Origin: Anaeromyxobacter diazotrophicus
GTDB taxonomy: Bacteria > Myxococcota > Myxococcia > Myxococcales > Anaeromyxobacteraceae
Assembly (NCBI RefSeq): GCF_013340205.1
Contig: NZ_BJTG01000001.1
Span: 558,001 to 622,000 of the forward strand
Length of the DNA stretch: 64,000 nucleotides
Direction: 5' to 3'
Shown: positions 62,409 to 64,000 of the stretch, piece by piece
How positions within the stretch are numbered: the stretch's first letter is position 1
Layout of the letters: each line of letters begins with the position of its first letter
Notes under the pieces: model-generated
Told to the model about the DNA's origin: nothing
Databases searched by the model: none
The model's input: the letters and a program-made list of their open reading frames with translations, nothing else
Position numbers and translations under genes: made by a program

Positions 62409-63320
62409 TCACGAGAAGAGGTCGTCGGCGCGGGCGAGCAGGAGGCGCGCGCGGCGCTGCGCCAGGACGTTGGCGAGCCGGTGGAGCCGGTCCGCCTCGA
62501 CGTCCGCCGAGAGGACGTGCTGCAGGAGGCGGTTGAACTCGGCGCGGTCCTGGCGCGGCACCGCGACCGCCTCGGCGTAGGCCACGTACGCGCCGAGCTT
62601 GCGCCCGCGGGAGAGCACCAGCGCCCGGTCGAAGTGCTCCCGGGCCCGCTGGAAGGCCGCCTCGCCACCCCCCTGCGCCGGCTCCCAGCTGATGAAGAAC
62701 TCGTGCAGCGCGCCCTCGTCGAAGGACTCGTCGAGCGCGAGCGCGCGGCGCATCAGGGCGCCCGGTGCGGGGAGCTGAGCCACGAGCGCCATGTCCTCCT
62801 TCCCGTCGGCGATGGCGAGCGCCCAGCTCGCCGCCGTCCAGTAGACGAGCGGGACGTCGTCCCTGTTCAACGCGGCGACCGCGCCGTCCAGGTCGCGCGC
62901 CCCCTCCAGCTTCGCGGCCATGCCGCGGTGGCGCAGCTCGAGGCCGCGCAGCCCGTAGTCGCGCGCGCGGAGGAAGAGGTGGCGCGCGCGGTCGATCGAA
63001 GCGCGCGCGGCCGCCGCCTTGCCGGCCGCCTCGGCCTCGTCCGCGTCGGCCTGTACGAAGGCGTAGGCGTACTGGGTGAAGCCGCCGGCGAGGGCGGTGA
63101 GCAGCCCCTCGTGATCCGGGTGGCGCTCCAGCAGGCCCTCCATCGTCTTCAGGCCGAACGGCACGGCCTGTCGGACGAGCTCCGGGTCGTCGTCCTCCGC
63201 GTACGTCCGGGAGGAGCCGCTGGAGAGCGCGTCGGCGACGACCTTGGAGGCCGCCGCGCCGCACCCGGCGGCGGCGAACGCGAACGTCGCGAAGGTGACG
63301 AGGAGGCTCTTCTTCAACAC
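62409..63320 (-). CDS. TatT-family lipoprotein of a TRAP transporter
   Basis: A 303-residue lipoprotein (lipobox FAAAGC) with an all-helical body of TPR-like repeats: LKTMEGLLERHPDHEGLLTALAGGFTQYAYAFVQADADEAE, then RHLFLRARDYGLRGLELR, and MRRALALDESFDEGALHEFFISW. This matches the TatT proteins that, with a TRAP binding protein, form TRAP-T systems. The lipobox-containing start is GTG at 63320, or a TTG one codon later. It is located 45 bases before dctP and 56 bases from the divergent permease gene. The partner protein and ligand are not known. Confidence 0.85.
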   Translation of the reverse strand: MLKKSLLVTFATFAFAAAGCGAAASKVVADALSSGSSRTYAEDDDPELVRQAVPFGLKTMEGLLERHPDHEGLLTALAGGFTQYAYAFVQADADEAEAAGKAAAARASIDRARHLFLRARDYGLRGLELRHRGMAAKLEGARDLDGAVAALNRDDVPLVYWTAASWALAIADGKEDMALVAQLPAPGALMRRALALDESFDEGALHEFFISWEPAQGGGEAAFQRAREHFDRALVLSRGRKLGAYVAYAEAVAVPRQDRAEFNRLLQHVLSADVEADRLHRLANVLAQRRARLLLARADDLFS

Positions 63321-63376
63321 GGTCCCGTGGAAAAAGTTCGTGCTTAGTGATAGACGCGCGACCGCGAAAGTCAACG

Positions 63377-64000
63377 GTGAACCCCTCCCTCCCCGACCTG
63401 CCCGCGACGGGCGAACCCGCTCCGGCCCCGCCCGCCGAGGGCCGCCTGGCGCGCCTCGAGGGCGCCGCGGTGGGGGTGCTCCTGCTCGCCATGGTGGCCA
63501 TCCCGGCCGGCGAGACGCTGTGGCGGCGCTTCCTCGGGCGCGGCCTGCCCGGCTCGGCGATCCTCGTCCAGCACCTCACGCTGTGGGTCGGGTTCCTGGG
63601 CGCGCTGCTCGCCACCGGCGCCGGGAAGCACCTCGCGCTCTCCACCGCCGAGGCGATCCCGGCCGGCTGGCCGCGGCGCGCCGCCGGCCTCCTCCAGCGG
63701 ATGATCTCGACCGCGGTGTGCGGCCTGCTCGCCTACGCCGCGTGGGAGCTCGTGTGGGCCGAGCGCGCCTCCGACCGGACGCTTCCGCTCGGGATCCCGT
63801 TCTGGTGGAGCGAGCTCATCATGCCGGTGGCCTCCGGGCTGATGGCGCTCCGCTTCGCCTGGAGCGGCGCCGCGGGGCCCCGGCGCTGGGCCGACCGCGG
63901 CCTCGCGCTCCTGGCGGCGGCGGCCGCGTTTGCGCTCGGCGCGGCGGCGCCGCACCCGGCGCTGGTGCAGGCCCTCCTGGCGGTGCTGGCGGTCGGGTTC
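63377..64000 (+). CDS. TRAP transporter small (DctQ-type) permease subunit, partial, possibly fused to DctM
   Basis: The gene runs off the right edge; 208 codons are visible from the GTG at 63377. Segments AVGVLLLAMVAIPAGETLW, HLTLWVGFLGALLATGAGKHLAL, MISTAVCGLLAYAAWELVW and FWWSELIMPVASGLMAL are the four membrane helices of the DctQ subunit, including the LxxWxxFLGA motif. After that, RGLALLAAAAAFALGAAA and a further hydrophobic stretch continue past the usual end of DctQ, so the protein is probably a DctQ-DctM fusion. It diverges from the TatT gene. It needs the sequence beyond 64000 to be defined. Confidence 0.85.
   Translation, partial: MNPSLPDLPATGEPAPAPPAEGRLARLEGAAVGVLLLAMVAIPAGETLWRRFLGRGLPGSAILVQHLTLWVGFLGALLATGAGKHLALSTAEAIPAGWPRRAAGLLQRMISTAVCGLLAYAAWELVWAERASDRTLPLGIPFWWSELIMPVASGLMALRFAWSGAAGPRRWADRGLALLAAAAAFALGAAAPHPALVQALLAVLAVGF

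Overview
The window is very GC-rich, with nearly all third codon positions G or C, and is densely packed. Gene starts are often GTG or TTG and many neighbouring genes overlap by ATGA, GTGA or TTGA. The gene content fits a Myxococcota-type deltaproteobacterium, most likely Anaeromyxobacter or a close relative: NiFe-hydrogenase maturation genes, a TRAP transporter with a TatT lipoprotein, a small haem lipoprotein, DUF4388 and hybrid-kinase signalling proteins, and a recA promoter with Myxococcus-type LexA boxes. The genus is an inference from content, not from a search.

Layout. 0-2.6 kb: hypD(partial)-hypE-hypA-hypB. 2.7-6.3 kb: a secreted barrel-like protein, a hemerythrin, a PLP aminotransferase and a PlsC acyltransferase. 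6.4-10.1 kb: Fpg-type glycosylase, MaeB malic enzyme and a small basic protein. 10.1-16.9 kb (minus): a six-gene export-type operon, CPXCG protein, LolD-like ATPase, two FtsX-like permeases, a LolA/LppX-like protein and an outer-membrane protein. 17.6-21.5 kb (minus): an amino-acid ABC importer followed by a DcaP-like porin. 21.7-25.7 kb: a DUF4388 protein diverging from a phosphate-binding-like protein coupled to a hybrid histidine kinase. 25.7-28.1 kb: proS-pyrF. 28.2-32.7 kb: an ECF sigma/anti-sigma cluster facing a Tat-exported metallophosphoesterase, a stand-alone CuA cupredoxin and a blue-copper lipoprotein; four related GGAAC...CGTY sites tie the cluster together. 32.8-40 kb: ispG, a DsbA-like lipoprotein, an HDOD protein, trxB, moaC, a TatD-like protein and gamma-glutamyltransferase. 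40.4-45.3 kb: a lipoprotein with three thrombospondin-1-like repeats and a terminal haem motif, then glmU and glmS.

45.3-47.7 kb is the accessory-looking part. The 3' end of glmS and the hairpins behind it occur in tandem copies, followed by an HNH endonuclease gene interrupted in frame by a 40-bp palindrome, then gene-poor DNA with CCCTCTCCCC palindromes. 47.7-50.5 kb: a split-barrel protein and a MocR regulator diverging from a DUF2917 gene across a clear operator-like repeat. 50.5-61.4 kb is mostly housekeeping: ThpR, a methyltransferase, recA, a LETM1-like protein, a HAMP-like membrane protein, fmt, rsmB, rpe, rlpA, a UDG-family protein, a DUF429-like protein and a response regulator. 61.4-64.0 kb: a TRAP-T locus, dctP and tatT on minus and a DctQ-type permease running off the right edge.

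The most interesting parts are the ECF/copper/phosphoesterase module, the thrombospondin-cytochrome lipoprotein, the multiplied glmS terminus (the recognition region for Tn7-type elements), the palindrome inside the HNH gene, and the paired LexA boxes of recA. No rRNA, tRNA, CRISPR array or intact transposase was recognised.
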